Part shown: piece by piece, positions 41,000 to 49,815 of the stretch
Layout: the number at the start of each line of letters is the position of its first letter
Numbering within the stretch: position 1 is the first letter of the stretch
Origin: an uncultured Clostridia bacterium
GTDB lineage: Bacteria > Bacillota > Clostridia > Christensenellales > Aristaeellaceae
DNA length: 58,624 nt
Assembly (NCBI GenBank): GCA_946407745.1
Contig: CAMJPQ010000012.1
Span: 1 to 58,624 of the forward strand
Direction of reading: 5' to 3'
Program-made: the position numbers and the translations under genes
The notes under the pieces: generated by a model
Seen by the model: only the letters and a program-made list of their open reading frames with translations
Databases searched by the model: none
Told to the model about the DNA's origin: nothing

Positions 41000-41027
41000 A
41001 TTATAACACTTGTAACGCTGTTGTCAA
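41000..41027 (-). promoter_or_regulatory. Promoter of secreted paralogue B
   Basis: On the minus strand, -35 TTGACA (41027-41022), 16-base spacer and -10 TATAAT (41005-41000). Confidence 0.75.
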
Positions 41028-41293
41028 GATGTAAAAGTCTACAATTTAAAGAACAAACGCCACACTTTTGTCACAATTTCCGGCCGCCCGCCGGGAAAAT
41101 GCGGCTGGATGCCGATAAAGAAAAAACAAAGGAAGTGCAAAAACTGACCACTCTCCTTGCCTCCAAAGCGGCGCAAGGCAGGATAGGTCATTTGAGTGAT
41201 AGCTGATCGGCGGGCCGGGCCGACCGATGGCGCAAGAGGGATGAAACAGGATGAAGCGCATGCAGCGTTTTGCCAATCTTCTCCATTTTCCCC
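41028..41293. other. Gene-free divergent interval
   Basis: This lies between the paralogue B promoter and the GntR promoter. Short reading frames here lack ribosome sites and no strong hairpin or RNA motif was seen. Confidence 0.4.
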
Positions 41294-41331
41294 TTGACTT
41301 TCCATACCCATTGTACTATTCTTGTATACAA
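41294..41331 (+). promoter_or_regulatory. GntR promoter with TTGTATACAA operator
   Basis: The -35 TTGACT (41294-41299), 17-base spacer and -10 TATTCT (41317-41322) are followed directly by the perfect palindrome TTGTATACAA (41322-41331). Its form matches FadR-type GntR operators, so it is a likely self-repression site. Confidence 0.65.
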
Positions 41332-41374
41332 AGTGCAAACAATGTGCAGTGCACTTTTAAGGGGGAAAACCGCG

Positions 41375-42070
41375 ATGAATTCAGCCGTCAGTTTCCAGCC
41401 CATGCTGGAAAGCCGACCGATACGGGACATTGCCTACGAGGTGCTGAAGCATGGCATCATCTCCGGAGAAATACCCGCCGGGGAGCGGATCGTGGAAACT
41501 GTGTACGCGGCCAGGTTGCACATCAGCCGCACGCCGCTGCGCGAGGCTCTTCGCAAACTGGAGCGGGATGGACTGATTGAATATGTGGCCCGGCGCGGCG
41601 TGGTGGTGCGCGCCTTCCACCTGGAGGACGTGAACGAAATCTACACCATCCGCAACGCCCTGGAGATGCTGACGCTGCCTGCCATCATCGAGAAGGCCAC
41701 GCCGGAGGACATCGCCTCGCTGCGGGTAAAGCTGCATGGCATGGACGCGCTGATGCGCAAGGGGGACATCGAAGCCCTCAGCCCACTGACACGCGCCTTT
41801 CACTGGCAGCTGACCAGCCTGTGCAGGCAGCAGCGCATCCTGCGTGCCATTGAGGGACAGGACGAGTTCATCACCCGCTTCTCCGCCATCGCCATCCGTC
41901 AGGAAAAGCACCTGTGGGAGGCGCACCAGGAGCACTACCAGCTGGTGGACTATGTGGAAAAGCGCGACCTGGAGGGCTTCCGCCAGCTGATGCAGAAGCA
42001 CATCGAGGACAGCAAGCGCAACTGCCTGGAAGCCGTCAGGGAGCGCAGGGAAGGCCTGAAGCAAGAGTAA
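41375..42070 (+). CDS. GntR-family regulator, FadR/FCD subfamily
   Basis: This 231-residue regulator has an N-terminal winged HTH (IRDIAYEVLKHGIISGEIPA ... HISRTPLREALRKLERDGLI). The C-terminal FCD ligand-binding helical domain has EIYTIRNALEMLTLPAIIEK, FHWQLTSLCRQQRIL and EAHQEHYQLVDYVEKRDLE. FCD members usually sense small organic or sugar acids. Start at 41375 chosen because the frame upstream runs through the promoter. It may control the nearby uronic-acid and phosphorylase genes, but only its own operator is visible. Confidence 0.88.
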   Translation: MNSAVSFQPMLESRPIRDIAYEVLKHGIISGEIPAGERIVETVYAARLHISRTPLREALRKLERDGLIEYVARRGVVVRAFHLEDVNEIYTIRNALEMLTLPAIIEKATPEDIASLRVKLHGMDALMRKGDIEALSPLTRAFHWQLTSLCRQQRILRAIEGQDEFITRFSAIAIRQEKHLWEAHQEHYQLVDYVEKRDLEGFRQLMQKHIEDSKRNCLEAVRERREGLKQE

Positions 42071-42246
42071 TATACAAGGGCAGCACCTCACAATTCAGCG
42101 GCGCATCCGGCGGTGCCTTTTGTGCCATCCACTTCTTGCAGCTTTCTCGACTTACTGTAAGTAAAGCCTTTAAAATCTGCATTCATGTCTGAAGCAATAA
42201 TTCACCCGCCATCTGACCACCTCATATGTGCGGTGTTATCCCAGCT

Positions 42247-42275
42247 AAAAACCAGCCCGTGACGGACTGGTTTTT
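42247..42275. terminator. Bidirectional terminator between GntR and ROK genes
   Basis: The nine-bp stem AAAAACCAG/CTGGTTTTT (42247-42255/42267-42275) has A- and T-rich arms for both directions. Confidence 0.8.
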
Positions 42276-42286
42276 GCTTTTACGCC

Positions 42287-43228
42287 TTATTGCTGCAGCA
42301 TGGCCGCGCCGATGATGCCCGCGTCGGAGCCGAGCGTGGCCAGCTCAATGCGCGCGTAGGGCATCTGCTTGTAGAAGATGTAGCGCGGCAGCGCGGCGCG
42401 CACCGCGTCCAGCAGGAAGCTGCCCGCCTTGCTCACACCGCCGCCCAGCACGATCACCTCCGGGTCCAGGAAGCAGATGATGGAGTTGATGGCCTGGGCG
42501 AGGTAGTTGACGTAGCGGCGGAAGACCTTTTCACCGACGGGGTCGCCCTCCTTTGCCGCGTCAAAGACCATCCGCGCGTTGATCTTGCTCTGGTCGCCGC
42601 CGCAGTCGGCCATGATTTTGCTGTCGGGATGGACCTGCAGCTGCTCCTTGGCCATGCGGATGATGGCCGTGGCGGAGCAATAGCGCTCCAGGCAGCCGCG
42701 GTTGCCGCAGGTGCACGGCACGCCGTCCAGCTCCAGGGTCATGTGGCCCACCTCGCTGCCGACGCCGTGCGCGCCACTCCATACCTTTCCGCCGATGACA
42801 ATGCCGCCGCCCACACCGGTGCCCAGGGTGAGGAAAACACTGCTGGAGGTGCCGGCGCTCACGCCCGCGACACTCTCAGCCAGGCCTGCCACGGTGGCGT
42901 CGTTGCCAATATAGACGGGCTTGTCGATGTATTTCTGGAATTCCGTGCGGAAGGGCACGTTAAACCAGCTCAGGTTGGTGCAGAAGATGACCACGCCGTT
43001 TTCATCGGCGATGCCGGGCACGCCCGCGCCGATGGATTCCACCTCTTCCAGCGTGTGGCCGCTGCGCCGTAGCGTGTCCTGCGCGCAGGCAGCCATCTGG
43101 GCAACCTGCTCAGAGAAGGGGAGATCAATGCGGGTGACGACGGAGCCCTTTTCCAGAATCCGCCCGTCCTGATCGACCACGCCGATCTGAATCCCGGTGC
43201 CGCCTACATCCAAACCGATACGAACCAT
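42287..43228 (-). CDS. ROK-family glucokinase
   Basis: This 313-residue sugar kinase has the ATP-binding IGLDVGGTGIQIGVV at the N-terminus. PVYIGNDATVAGLAESV supplies the catalytic Asp, and the ROK zinc motif is CTCGNRGCLERYCS after EVGHMTLE. FLDPEVIVLGGGVS is the second nucleotide segment. It most likely phosphorylates glucose. It lacks the N-terminal HTH of ROK repressors. GGAGG precedes the ATG, and it sits upstream in the genome from hprK on the same strand. Confidence 0.9.
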   Translation of the reverse strand: MVRIGLDVGGTGIQIGVVDQDGRILEKGSVVTRIDLPFSEQVAQMAACAQDTLRRSGHTLEEVESIGAGVPGIADENGVVIFCTNLSWFNVPFRTEFQKYIDKPVYIGNDATVAGLAESVAGVSAGTSSSVFLTLGTGVGGGIVIGGKVWSGAHGVGSEVGHMTLELDGVPCTCGNRGCLERYCSATAIIRMAKEQLQVHPDSKIMADCGGDQSKINARMVFDAAKEGDPVGEKVFRRYVNYLAQAINSIICFLDPEVIVLGGGVSKAGSFLLDAVRAALPRYIFYKQMPYARIELATLGSDAGIIGAAMLQQ

Positions 43229-43302
43229 GATGTTATCCTCCGTGTGATTTTATTGCAGGTATGATATGGGCCAGAGCCCTCGCAATCAGTTGGTATCCGG
43301 AG

Positions 43303-44220
43303 TCACGGCGCGCCGGCGGCGCGCTCGTAAAGCCGCCTGTCCAGCTCGTGCGCCGCGCTGTAGCCAAGGCGTTTGAGAGAGAGATTCCTCGCGGCGACCT
43401 CGATGATGACGGCCAGGTTGCGTCCCGGCCGCACGGGGATGAGCTGCCTGGGCACCTTCACCCCCAGGATGTCGGTACAATCCTCCTCAAGCCCGAGGCG
43501 GTTGTACTCCTTGCCCTCCACCCACGGCTCCAGGTGAATCTCTAGGTCGATGCTTTTGTCCGGCGCCACCGCGGCGACGCCGTACATGGCGCTGATGTCA
43601 ATAATGCCAAGGCCGCGGATCTCCATCAGGTGGCGGATCATCTCCGGGCATTCACCTACCAGGCGCTCATCTGAAACGCGCCAGATGTCCACCACGTCGT
43701 CGGCGATCAGCTGATGTCCGCGCTTGATCAGCTCCAGGGCGGTTTCGCTTTTGCCCACGCCGCTCTCCCCTGTGATGAGCACACCCACGCCGTACACGTC
43801 CACCAGCACCGCGTGGCAGGTGACCCTGGGAGCGAGACGCTGCTGGAGATAGGCGATGGTGATGGAACAGAAGCGGCACGTCCGCAGGGGAGATTGGTAA
43901 ACCGGCACATCATGCGCGTGTGCGGCCTCCAGCAGATCCGCCGGAGGAGTCATGCTGCGGCAGACGATGATGCAGGGGATATCGTAGGAAAAGTAGTCAG
44001 CGTATATTTTCCTGCGGGCTTCGATATCCAGTGACTCCAGGTAGGCCAGCTCCACCTTGCCGATCACCTGGGGCCGCTCGTGGGCGAAATAGTCGAAAAA
44101 GCCCGTGAACTGCAGTCCCGGGCGGATGAGATCCGCCGAGGGAATGTCCAGCTCCATCCGCGTGGAGGGAGAAAGCTCGGTCAGGCCGAGCTTTTTGACG
44201 AAATCGGCAACCTGGATCAT
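43303..44220 (-). CDS. hprK: HPr kinase/phosphorylase
   Basis: This 305-residue bifunctional enzyme phosphorylates Ser46 of HPr to drive carbon catabolite repression in Firmicutes. Walker A is GVGVLITGESGVGKSETALE, followed by HQLIADDVVDIWRVS and the signature EIRGLGIIDISAMYG. The N-terminal domain is the usual substrate-like fold. Its ATG overlaps the stop of the HAD gene (ATGA). Length is standard. Confidence 0.95.
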   Translation of the reverse strand: MIQVADFVKKLGLTELSPSTRMELDIPSADLIRPGLQFTGFFDYFAHERPQVIGKVELAYLESLDIEARRKIYADYFSYDIPCIIVCRSMTPPADLLEAAHAHDVPVYQSPLRTCRFCSITIAYLQQRLAPRVTCHAVLVDVYGVGVLITGESGVGKSETALELIKRGHQLIADDVVDIWRVSDERLVGECPEMIRHLMEIRGLGIIDISAMYGVAAVAPDKSIDLEIHLEPWVEGKEYNRLGLEEDCTDILGVKVPRQLIPVRPGRNLAVIIEVAARNLSLKRLGYSAAHELDRRLYERAAGAP

Positions 44221-45035
44221 TGTGCCGCCTCCCCAAGGTGTTCGGTGAGAAAGATGGCGACGCCATCGTCATTGTTGGAGCCACATACCGCTGCACACCT
44301 TGCCCTGACTTCTTCCCGCGCGTTAGCCACGGCAACGCCCAGACCGACGGCGGTCAGCATGCTCAGATCGTTGAGACTGTCACCGAAGGCGACGGCCCTC
44401 TCCAGAGAGAAGCTGAGCAGCGCCGCGCAGCGGGCCAGGGCGTTGCCCTTGGTTGCCTCCGGCGGGTTGAACTCGAGGAAATACGGCTTGGAGCAGGTGA
44501 CGGACGCCTGACCGGCAAACTGCGCCCGCGCCTCCTGCAGCGCGGACGCGATGTCCTCGGGCGCGGCCATCATGAGGATTTTGGAGGTCGGATGGGTGGC
44601 GATGAAGCCCCGCACATCAGGTGTCAGGCAACCGGTGATCATGGAGGAGGCGGCATAGCTGCGCGCCCATTCGCCCTCTTCATTATAGTGGAAGCGTCCC
44701 TCCCAGTAGGTCTGCAGGTAAAAACCACGTTGGCTGCCGAAATCCACAATCGCGTCGGCTACAGCCAGGGGGAAGGTCTGCCGCGCCAGCAGCTTCTCTT
44801 CGCGGGTGTCCCACACCTCCGCACCGTTGCAGGCGATGCACACGCGGGTGAAATCCATTTGCCGCACGAAGGGCCGCATGCTCTCCCAGGCCCGCCCGCT
44901 GGCGGGCACCACAGCCACACCGCGCGCTGCGGCCTGGCGAAGCACACTGAGCGTGTTCTGGGATATGGTCAGATCATCGCGCAGCAGGGTGTCGTCCAGA
45001 TCAAACGCGACAGCATCAAATGCTCGCTGGGACAT
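44217..45035 (-). CDS. Cof-type HAD phosphatase
   Basis: This 272-residue HAD hydrolase has the C2B cap. Nucleophile motif is VAFDLDDTLLRDD, then VVPASGRAWESM, and the metal site AVAFGDSLNDLSMLTAVGLG. Such enzymes dephosphorylate sugar phosphates or flavin precursors; the substrate is not determined. Start at 45035 follows AGGAGG. It is coupled to hprK. An extended -10 (TGCTATAAT) lies about 30 bases upstream on the minus strand. Confidence 0.88.
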   Translation of the reverse strand: MSQRAFDAVAFDLDDTLLRDDLTISQNTLSVLRQAAARGVAVVPASGRAWESMRPFVRQMDFTRVCIACNGAEVWDTREEKLLARQTFPLAVADAIVDFGSQRGFYLQTYWEGRFHYNEEGEWARSYAASSMITGCLTPDVRGFIATHPTSKILMMAAPEDIASALQEARAQFAGQASVTCSKPYFLEFNPPEATKGNALARCAALLSFSLERAVAFGDSLNDLSMLTAVGLGVAVANAREEVRARCAAVCGSNNDDGVAIFLTEHLGEAAQ

Positions 45036-45112
45036 CGCGGCTTCGCCTCCTGTAATGCCTGCATTATAGCAGAATTCACACGCAGTTTCCACCCCTATTT
45101 TTTACACTGCCG

Positions 45113-45141
45113 TTGACAGGTACATTCACAGCGCATAGAAT
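45113..45141 (+). promoter_or_regulatory. Promoter of the GDPD gene
   Basis: The -35 TTGACA (45113-45118), 17-base spacer and -10 TAGAAT (45136-45141). Confidence 0.75.
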
Positions 45142-45162
45142 AGGCGTATACTGGACACAGGA

Positions 45163-45987
45163 ATGGATGAGGTGAACATGAACAGCCTTCTGATCGCGCT
45201 GGCGGTGCCGGCGATGCTTTTCCTGATCTATGTGCTGCTTGTGATGCCGCGCATACCCAGGCGCAGCATGGACACGCTGCGGGGCCGGGATTACGCGCAC
45301 CGGGGCTTGTGGAACGTTGAGCGGCCGGAAAACAGCCTGGCGGCCTTTGACGCCGCGGCCGGCCGCGGGTACGGCATTGAGCTAGATGTACAGCTGACAG
45401 CGGACGGGGCACTGTGCGTGTTTCATGACAACAGCCTGCGCAGGATGACAGGCACGGACGGAGACATCCGCGAGTGCACGCTGGCGCAGCTTGCTCCGCT
45501 GCGTCTGCGCGGCACCGGTGAAAGGATCCCCGCCTTCGCGCAGGCGCTGGAGACAGTGAGAGGGCGTGTGCCGCTGATTGTAGAGCTCAAAACCTGCAGC
45601 CGCATTGAGGAGCTGTGCGAAAAGGTCTGGGCGCTTTTGCGCGATTATCCCGGCGTGTACTGTGTGGAGAGCTTCGACCCCAGGGCAGTGCGGTGGTTCA
45701 GGAAAAACGCGCCTCAGGTGCTGCGCGGGCAGCTGGTGCAGGGCTGGCATGGCCTGCCCGCCAAAGAAAAAACGGCCCTGACCTTCCTGATGAGCACGCT
45801 TGTGCAGAATTGCCTGGGCCGGCCCGATTTCATCGCGTGCAATACCGCCCTGGAGAAAAGCCTGTCCATGCGGCTGATGAGAAAAATCAGGCCCTGGCTG
45901 GTGGTGTGGACCGTTCGCAGCCAGGACCTGATGGCTCGCCTTCGCGGGCAATATGATCTGTTCATTTTTGAGGGCTTTTTACCCTGA
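45163..45987 (+). CDS. Glycerophosphodiester phosphodiesterase family, membrane-anchored
   Basis: This 274-residue protein has an N-terminal membrane segment (LLIALAVPAMLFLIYVLLVM). The GDPD barrel follows: DYAHRGLWNVERPENSLAAF (catalytic His/Arg), GIELDVQLTADGALCVFHD (Glu, Asp, His), and IVELKT. It cleaves glycerophosphodiesters from lipid or teichoic-acid turnover. A second ATG at 45178 (MNSLL) with AGGTG just upstream is a possible start. The gene ends nine bases from the convergent TIM-barrel gene. Confidence 0.9.
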   Translation: MDEVNMNSLLIALAVPAMLFLIYVLLVMPRIPRRSMDTLRGRDYAHRGLWNVERPENSLAAFDAAAGRGYGIELDVQLTADGALCVFHDNSLRRMTGTDGDIRECTLAQLAPLRLRGTGERIPAFAQALETVRGRVPLIVELKTCSRIEELCEKVWALLRDYPGVYCVESFDPRAVRWFRKNAPQVLRGQLVQGWHGLPAKEKTALTFLMSTLVQNCLGRPDFIACNTALEKSLSMRLMRKIRPWLVVWTVRSQDLMARLRGQYDLFIFEGFLP

Positions 45988-45996
45988 GACGGAGGA

Positions 45997-46833
45997 TCAC
46001 AGCGCCGAAGCAACGCGCTCGAGATACTCCCTTGCCGCCACCGCCGTATCGGGGGTGGTGTTTTCAAGCGTCATGGGCAGGCCGTCATGCGCTTTGGCAA
46101 AGCGCAGCAGGCGGCTGTAGTCCATCAGGCCGGTGCCGCAGGGCAGGGCTTCCACATCGTCCATACGGTCGGTATAGGGGCGGTAGTCCTTCATATGCAA
46201 TACCGACACACGATCGCCGAAGCGCCGCAGGCTCTCCTCGATCAGCGCGTCCGCCTGCGTGTGCGTCTGCGTGGACAGCAGGTTGACCGAGTCGAGGATG
46301 ATGCGCAGGCTCTCGCTGCCCACCGCGTCCAGTACGCGCTCGGCGCGCTCCGGTGTGCACACCACATGGCGGTATACCGGCTCAATCGCCAGCAGCGCGC
46401 CCTGCTCCTCGGCGGCGCGGCACAGCTCCTTCAGGCGGCGGATGACCAGGGCCAGCAGCTCCTCGGAGTGGATGTCTGCGCCGGACACCGTGGGCGTTTC
46501 CGTACCGACCACCAGCGCGTCGATCTTCGGGGCGGCAGCCAGGTGCGCCAGATAGGTCTGGCGCATCCAGGCATACTCCTCCTCATCAGGTGTACCAAGC
46601 GTCAGGTAGCAGCCCAGCACGGCGCAGGAGATGCCCGTCTCATCAAAGTCCCGCTTGACCGAGGCGGCAAAATCGTCCGTCAGCAGCGACGGCGCCTCCT
46701 TCATGGAAAAGCCGGGCACAGTTTTGCTCAGCGCGGCGTGGCCGCACCGGAAGCCCTGCGCGCGCGCTGAGAGAAGATGCTCGCGCAGCGTGGCGCCAGC
46801 AGTGTCGTGCAGGCGGATGCCGATATTCATCAT
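45997..46833 (-). CDS. Sugar-phosphate isomerase/epimerase-like TIM barrel
   Basis: This 278-residue protein belongs to the xylose-isomerase-like/AP-endonuclease-2 superfamily. Metal ligands are suggested by GALLAIEPVY (Glu), SLRIILDSVN (Asp), VSVLHMKDYRPY (His/Asp) and DGLPMTLENT (Glu). No signal peptide. The start overlaps the ATP-grasp stop (ATGA), so the two are one operon with the two esterases upstream. Substrate unknown; sugar or inositol-like isomerisation is typical of the family. Confidence 0.82.
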   Translation of the reverse strand: MMNIGIRLHDTAGATLREHLLSARAQGFRCGHAALSKTVPGFSMKEAPSLLTDDFAASVKRDFDETGISCAVLGCYLTLGTPDEEEYAWMRQTYLAHLAAAPKIDALVVGTETPTVSGADIHSEELLALVIRRLKELCRAAEEQGALLAIEPVYRHVVCTPERAERVLDAVGSESLRIILDSVNLLSTQTHTQADALIEESLRRFGDRVSVLHMKDYRPYTDRMDDVEALPCGTGLMDYSRLLRFAKAHDGLPMTLENTTPDTAVAAREYLERVASAL

Positions 46834-48038
46834 TCTGCCTTCTCCTCTTCCTTTTCACGCACGGCGTCGGCATAGAAGGCGTTCATTTCCTCCTCTGTGG
46901 GGAACAGGCCGACGTACATCTGGTTGCCCATTGCGCCGGACAGTGCGTCCGGTATCCGCTCCACCATGCGCAGCTGCCTGGCGTACTTTTCGCAAAGCTG
47001 CTCATGGCTCACGGCGAAGGGCTTTCCGTCGCGGCGGCCGGCAAAGGCGCAGAAATTGTGTTCCCCCTGCGGTTTGGTCGACCGGTTGAAGGCGATCATA
47101 TCCGCCCAGATTTTGTACACGTCGGTCGAGTTGGCAAAGTTCATCATGTCGGGGGAGAAGCCGCCGCAGGGGCGCATGTTGACCTCCAGAGCCACCACGT
47201 CGCCCTTCTTGCCCATATACTGGTCGCAGCTGAGGCGGAAGAACTCAAAGTGCACAAAGCGGCTGTGCACGCCGAAGCTTTTCACCGCGGCGCGGCCGGC
47301 GGCGCGCACATCCTCGGCCAGGTCCTTGACGATGTAATAGAGGGAATTATCGTTGTTGTTCACGATGTCCATGATGGAGTTGGGTGTGACGTTGCCGGTC
47401 TCGAACAGCGGGTTGCCCTCGCTGTCAATGATGGCGTCGTAGCTGTTCACCTCCGCTGTGACGAACTCCTCCATAATGTATCTCACGTCGGGGAACTTTT
47501 CAGCGAGGAAGGCCTTCAGCTCCGCCTCGTCGGCCAGCTTGTGCGTGTCCGAGGCACCCACGCCGTTGTCCGGCTTGACGATCACCGGCCAGCCTACTTC
47601 GGAGATGAAGGAAAGGCAGCCCTCCAGGGTGTCGACAATGTGCCAGCGTGCCGTGCGGATGCCGGCCTGGCGGTAGTATTCCTTCATGCCGCTTTTATAC
47701 TTGATGCGTGCCAGGTCCTCCACCTGCCAGCCGCTGAGGATGTGGAAATCGACCCTGAGCCTCGCATCCCGCTCGAGCCAGTATTCATTGTTGCTCTCCA
47801 GCCAGTCGATCCGGCCGTATTTGCTGATGAAGAAGGCCACCGCGCGGTAAACCTCCTCATAGTTTTCCAGAGAGGTCACCTTGTAATACTCGTCTAGGCT
47901 GTCGCGCAGTTCCTGCGTCAGCTCGTAGTAGGGGCAGTCGCCCACACCCAGCACACGCAGGCCGTTGCTTTTCAGCTCGCGGCAGAATTTCCAGTAGTTG
48001 GTGGGAAAGTTGGGGGAAATGAAGACAAAGTTTTTCAT
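46830..48038 (-). CDS. ATP-grasp ligase-like protein
   Basis: This 402-residue protein starts at 48038 with AGGGAG upstream. The N-terminal Rossmann-like domain (FVFISPNFPTNYWKFCRELK) is followed by the ATP-grasp core. That core has WPVIVKPDNGVGASDTHKL, RYIMEEFVTAEVNSYDAIID, and the metal-binding VVALEVNMRPCGGFSPD. ATP-grasp enzymes join a carboxylate to an amine or thiol through an acyl phosphate. It resembles short carbamoyl-phosphate-synthase-like proteins of Clostridia with no known substrate. It lies between two esterases and a TIM-barrel protein in one operon. Confidence 0.85.
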   Translation of the reverse strand: MKNFVFISPNFPTNYWKFCRELKSNGLRVLGVGDCPYYELTQELRDSLDEYYKVTSLENYEEVYRAVAFFISKYGRIDWLESNNEYWLERDARLRVDFHILSGWQVEDLARIKYKSGMKEYYRQAGIRTARWHIVDTLEGCLSFISEVGWPVIVKPDNGVGASDTHKLADEAELKAFLAEKFPDVRYIMEEFVTAEVNSYDAIIDSEGNPLFETGNVTPNSIMDIVNNNDNSLYYIVKDLAEDVRAAGRAAVKSFGVHSRFVHFEFFRLSCDQYMGKKGDVVALEVNMRPCGGFSPDMMNFANSTDVYKIWADMIAFNRSTKPQGEHNFCAFAGRRDGKPFAVSHEQLCEKYARQLRMVERIPDALSGAMGNQMYVGLFPTEEEMNAFYADAVREKEEEKAE

Positions 48039-48086
48039 GGCGCTCACTCCCTTTAACAGTCTGTCTGCTTTCGTGCGTCGGTATAA

Positions 48087-48842
48087 TCAGCCCTGGCCGA
48101 GCAGGTGGGGTACGTGATAGGTCACCTGCCTGTACCACCACTCCCAGTCGTGGCGGCAGTCATGGCCCCACACATCCACCCACACACCGATCCCCTTCTC
48201 CGCGCAGATGTCACGGATGCGGAAGGTCGTATCCGGCACCTCCCAGGGACCCTGTCCAACCACAATGATGCCGCGGTGGTTGTTGTACTCCTGCACATAG
48301 GGGTGGTCAGTGGGCATGCCGGCGAGATAGTCCACCGGGCTGTTGCGGTACACCAGCTCGTCCATGTAGCCGCCGAAGCCGTAGCTGGCGGTGTAAATGC
48401 CGCTGAGCGCCAGCAGGCCATCGAACAGGTCGGGGCGGCGGAAGAAGCAGTTGGCCGCGTGGGTCGCGCCCAGCGAGCAGCCGAAGGCAATCAGTCCGGG
48501 ATAGCCGTCCCAGCCGTTGCGCTCGTTCACCATGCCGCGGGCAAAGGGGACCACTTCATTGAAGATGTAATCCATCCACTGCTCGTGGCGGCGGATGCGC
48601 CAGTAGGGGTCACCCTGGGCGCTCCACGTCTCCTCGTCCATGGTGTCAATCGCGAAAACCATCACCTGGCCAGATTCGATCCAGGGGCTCCACACATCGG
48701 TCATGCGGAAGTTTTCAAAGTCAAAAAAGCGTCCGTTCTGGCAGGGAATGAACAAAACCGGGCGACCGGCGTGCCCGTAGACCTTCATTTCCATGTCCCG
48801 GTTCAGGGAAGGGGAATACTGCCTGAAATACTGTGTTTCCAT
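48087..48842 (-). CDS. Alpha/beta-hydrolase esterase
   Basis: This 251-residue serine hydrolase has the nucleophile elbow LIAFGCSLGATHAANCF (G-x-S-x-G). Acid and His are likely in the C-terminal GIGVWVDVWGHDCRHDWEWW. The N-terminal FRQYSPSLNRDMEMKVYGHA resembles esterase-family proteins annotated near ATP-grasp genes. No signal peptide. AGGAGG precedes the ATG. It probably acts with the neighbouring esterase and ligase on one small molecule; the substrate is unknown. Confidence 0.85.
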   Translation of the reverse strand: METQYFRQYSPSLNRDMEMKVYGHAGRPVLFIPCQNGRFFDFENFRMTDVWSPWIESGQVMVFAIDTMDEETWSAQGDPYWRIRRHEQWMDYIFNEVVPFARGMVNERNGWDGYPGLIAFGCSLGATHAANCFFRRPDLFDGLLALSGIYTASYGFGGYMDELVYRNSPVDYLAGMPTDHPYVQEYNNHRGIIVVGQGPWEVPDTTFRIRDICAEKGIGVWVDVWGHDCRHDWEWWYRQVTYHVPHLLGQG

Positions 48843-48865
48843 TATGCCTCCTGATCTGATGGCGG

Positions 48866-49636
48866 CTATGCCCGCTCATACAGCAGTGTGTTCAGAAAAA
48901 AGGGGATCTGTTCCTGCCAGCACGCCTCGCAGTGGTCTCCGTTGGGCACAATGCGGCTGGTGAGGAAGACACCGCGCAGCAGCAAGGCGTTGGCGGTCTG
49001 CATGTACCGCTGCAGCATCTGGCTGTGGTTTTCCATTTCACGCGAGCCGTAGTCCATATAGACCACGGTGCCCTCGCCGAAATCCGCCTTGCGTATGGTA
49101 TCCACCATGCGGCCTTCACCCACCCACACGGAGGGGGACAGCGCCGCGGCGCGGGAGAATATGTGGTTGTATTCGCTGATCGCGTAAAGGCTCATCAGCC
49201 CGCCCATGGAGGAGCCGGCGATAAAGGTTGTCTCGCGCTCCGGCAGGGTGGGGTACCGGCTGTCGATCATCGGCTTGAGCGTTTCCGTCAGCCAGGTCAT
49301 GTATTTCTTCCCGCGCCCCACCACATGGCCGAAGTGGCTGTCGGTGAAGGTGTAGGGGGAGTATTCGCTCAGCCGACCGTTGGGCGGCCGGTGGTTGCAG
49401 TCCACCGCGACCACCATCAGAGGAACCCCATGCTCATCCAGGTAGTCTCCCAGCCCCCAGCTTTTGCCGTAGGTGGCGTCCTCATCAAAAAACACGTTGT
49501 GACCGTCAAACATGTACAGCACCGGAAAGCGCTCGTCCTCATCGGCGCCGTCCGGCAGGTAAACGTACACCGTGCGCGGCTGACGGCCTGTGACCTGCCA
49601 CACCGGTGTCTTCCACTTTTCGATCAATTCTGTCAC
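48866..49636 (-). CDS. Esterase (esterase D/enterochelin-esterase-like)
   Basis: This alpha/beta hydrolase has RTVYVYLPDGADEDERFPVLYM, the nucleophile FIAGSSMGGLMSLYAISEYN and the late His in VPNGDHCEACWQEQIPFF, as in the esterase D/IroE family. The reading frame is open to 49816. However, a promoter at 49677-49705 and the upstream gene's terminator occupy that part, so translation must start later: GTG at 49636, or TTG at 49627 behind AGGTGA. That gives about 255 residues. First gene of the esterase/ATP-grasp operon. Confidence 0.85.
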   Translation of the reverse strand: MTELIEKWKTPVWQVTGRQPRTVYVYLPDGADEDERFPVLYMFDGHNVFFDEDATYGKSWGLGDYLDEHGVPLMVVAVDCNHRPPNGRLSEYSPYTFTDSHFGHVVGRGKKYMTWLTETLKPMIDSRYPTLPERETTFIAGSSMGGLMSLYAISEYNHIFSRAAALSPSVWVGEGRMVDTIRKADFGEGTVVYMDYGSREMENHSQMLQRYMQTANALLLRGVFLTSRIVPNGDHCEACWQEQIPFFLNTLLYERA

Positions 49637-49676
49637 CTGTATACGGAAAAGTGATGGCGTATCACCATCCGCCCCA

Positions 49677-49705
49677 ATTCTACCATACATCGCCATACCG
49701 GGCAA
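49677..49705 (-). promoter_or_regulatory. Promoter of the esterase/ATP-grasp operon
   Basis: On the minus strand, -35 TTGCCC (49705-49700), 17-base spacer and -10 TAGAAT (49682-49677). Confidence 0.65.
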
Positions 49706-49743
49706 GGCGGGCCCTGCACCTTTTTTGTCTTTTTGCCGGGAAA

Positions 49744-49768
49744 AGGCGCCCCCTGTGCGGGAGCGCCT
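49744..49768 (-). terminator. Terminator after the SurA/PrsA-like gene
   Basis: On the minus strand the stem AGGCGCTCCC/GGGGGCGCCT (49768-49759/49753-49744, one wobble) is followed by TTTTCCC. Confidence 0.75.
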
Positions 49769-49815
49769 CCTGAAATAACGTGACCGATTGCGCGATGTTG
49801 CCCTGAGTGACGACA

